DNA from: Planctomycetota bacterium
GTDB taxonomy: Bacteria; Planctomycetota; UBA1135; GCA-002686595
Assembly: GCA_004296785.1 (NCBI GenBank)
Contig: SCVU01000220.1
Location: forward strand, 1 to 21,718
Length of the DNA: 21,718 nucleotides
Reading direction: 5' to 3'
Shown: piece by piece, positions 20,487-21,718 of the stretch
How positions within the stretch are numbered: position 1 is the first letter of the stretch
Layout: each line of letters begins with the position of its first letter
Notes under the pieces: generated by a model
What the model saw: the letters and a program-made list of their open reading frames with translations, nothing else
What the model was told of the DNA's origin: nothing
Database searches by the model: none
Position numbers and translations under genes: made by a program

Positions 20487-21718
20487 ATGCAAATCCAACA
20501 CGCTCGGACGGGGGGGGCGACGCACGCGCGTCGCGGTGGCGCACTGGCGGCCGCGTTGGTCGTCGTCACGCTGATGGCCATGTTGTCCGCGGCGATGCTG
20601 ACGCTGCGGGGGTCGATGGCGAAGCGCCAGCTCGGCGCGCTCGACGCGAAGCGCGCGTTCTACATCGCCGAGGCCGGCCTGGCCGAGGGCACCGCGAGCC
20701 TCACCGTCGGCGGCAACGGCAACGTCGGCTCGCCCGGCGATCCGGCGCGTTTCGGCGACGGCATCTTCTGGACGGAAGCGCTGGTGCCGCTGGACGGCTA
20801 CACGCAGATCACGTCGACCGGCCTGTGCGGCTCCGGCCGCTGCACGCTGCAGCTCGTCGTGCGCAACGCGCCCGATCCGATCGGCGCGCTCGGCCTGTTC
20901 GGCGAGCAGTCGGTCGCGCTCGGCACGAGCTCGAAGGTCGGCGGCTACGACGGCGCGACCGGCGCCGACGGCGGGCTGCTCTCGGGTCTGCTCGGCGGCG
21001 GCTGGACGAGCTCGACGACGCACGCGCGCGTCGCGAGCAACGGCCCCGTCACGCTGGCGGCCGGCACGCGCCTCTCGCCGACCGTCGTCGGCGGCGACAT
21101 CGTGCCGGGGCCCGGCCAATCGGTGGTCGCGGGCATCAACACGTCGATCAGCGGCTCGACGGCGCCCGGTACCGAGACGGAGGAGCTGCCGGAGATCGCC
21201 GTCCCGACGCTGACGCCGATCGGTTCGTACACGACGTCGGGCCTCGGTACGAAGGTGCTGCCGACGAACCAGGGGCGCTACACGACGATCCGCGTGCAGC
21301 TCGGGACCACGCTGTCGATCGCCGGGCCGGCGACGATCCGCGCGAGCACGCTGCGCGTCGATGCGGGCGGCACGTTGCAGCTCGACACGACGCTCGGCGC
21401 GATCGAGATCTACGTCGACGACGACCTGATCCTCTCCTCGGGCGCGACCATCGCGTGCCCGGACAAGGAGGCGAAGAGCTGCACGATCTACCACACCGGC
21501 GATCCGAGCGTGGCCGGCACGACGCCGACCGCGACGCTGGCGGCCAACGGCTCGCTGTACGCGAAGGTCTACGCGCCGCACCTGCCGCTTGCGCTGCCGT
21601 CGACGCTCGACGTGTACGGCGCGTTCGTCGCGAAGTCGGTGTCGCTGGCGGCGAACGCCGAGTTCCGCTACGACGCGTCCACGGCGGAAGCCGCGGCCTC
21701 GAGCGCGTCGGTCATCGA
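20487..21718 (+). CDS. PilX-like pilus assembly protein (3' truncated by window edge)
   Basis: An open frame of 410 codons runs off the window. Seen: a basic N-terminus without a classical prepilin cleavage site, a hydrophobic segment (about 19-40, GALAAALVVVTLMAMLSAAMLTL), then KRAFYIAEAGLAEGTA (56-70), the PilX N-terminal signature AFYxAEAGL. The remainder is Gly/Ser/Thr-rich and repetitive, with beta-strand-like segments (TIRASTLRVDAGGTLQLDTTLGAIEIYVDDDLILSSGATI) that recall the DUF7305-type domain found after PilX regions. ATG at 20487 comes after GGGACGGGA, an acceptable ribosome binding site, 25 bp after the PilW-like stop. The N-terminal coding region contains a run of eight G (20510-20517). 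With the two upstream genes it completes a PilV-W-X-like minor-pilin set; PilY1 and PilE-type genes may follow outside. Confidence 0.87.
   Translation, partial: MQIQHARTGGATHARRGGALAAALVVVTLMAMLSAAMLTLRGSMAKRQLGALDAKRAFYIAEAGLAEGTASLTVGGNGNVGSPGDPARFGDGIFWTEALVPLDGYTQITSTGLCGSGRCTLQLVVRNAPDPIGALGLFGEQSVALGTSSKVGGYDGATGADGGLLSGLLGGGWTSSTTHARVASNGPVTLAAGTRLSPTVVGGDIVPGPGQSVVAGINTSISGSTAPGTETEELPEIAVPTLTPIGSYTTSGLGTKVLPTNQGRYTTIRVQLGTTLSIAGPATIRASTLRVDAGGTLQLDTTLGAIEIYVDDDLILSSGATIACPDKEAKSCTIYHTGDPSVAGTTPTATLAANGSLYAKVYAPHLPLALPSTLDVYGAFVAKSVSLAANAEFRYDASTAEAAASSASVI

Overview
The window is a piece of a high-GC, gene-dense bacterial chromosome with a strong G/C bias at third codon positions. 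Gene content points to a Gram-negative host: a PqiA-type inner-membrane protein, a Tat-exported superoxide dismutase, type IV pilus minor pilins and an olefin (ole) gene set. The RAYT transposase and the GGYNP-ending DUF2325-like protein resemble, from memory, proteins of Myxococcota; a high-GC planctomycete is a second possibility. This placement is inference, since no rRNA or marker set beyond thrS and topA is present. Shine-Dalgarno sequences are mostly weak or absent. No tRNA, rRNA or CRISPR array was seen, and no gene-free stretch exceeds 300 bases.

Layout: (i) 2-3079, plus strand: the 3' part of thrS, an SDR-family epimerase-like gene and a pqiA-like membrane gene. (ii) 3084-3710, minus: a DUF2325-like protein. 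(iii) 3775-4527, plus: an Fe-type superoxide dismutase with a twin-arginine leader. (iv) 4537-8124, minus: oleB-oleC-oleD, the last three enzymes of long-chain olefin biosynthesis, without oleA. (v) 8245-11043, plus: topA. (vi) 11108-11866, minus: a solitary RAYT/IS200-like transposase among short inverted and direct repeats. (vii) 12013-19058, minus: one eight-gene transcription unit whose order of transcription is GbsR/MarR-type regulator, ketosynthase, acyl carrier protein, two CrtI/phytoene-desaturase-like flavoproteins, FabZ-like dehydratase, FabI-like enoyl-ACP reductase and an ACT-domain protein. Many of its genes overlap by 4 bp. (viii) 19290 to the end, plus: PilV-, PilW- and PilX-like minor pilin genes, the last cut by the window edge.

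The most interesting part is block vii, a compact ACP-dependent lipid pathway. It has its own ketosynthase, carrier, dehydratase and enoyl reductase but no ketoreductase or acyltransferase, and it adds two desaturase/isomerase-type flavoproteins. From memory the combination resembles the gene sets proposed for unusual lipids such as anammox ladderanes, but the product cannot be read from the sequence. The regulator at its head is preceded by a good sigma70-like promoter whose -35 box lies inside a pair of interleaved inverted repeats, which suggests autoregulation. The ole operon a few kilobases away also acts on long acyl chains; a functional link is possible but unproven.
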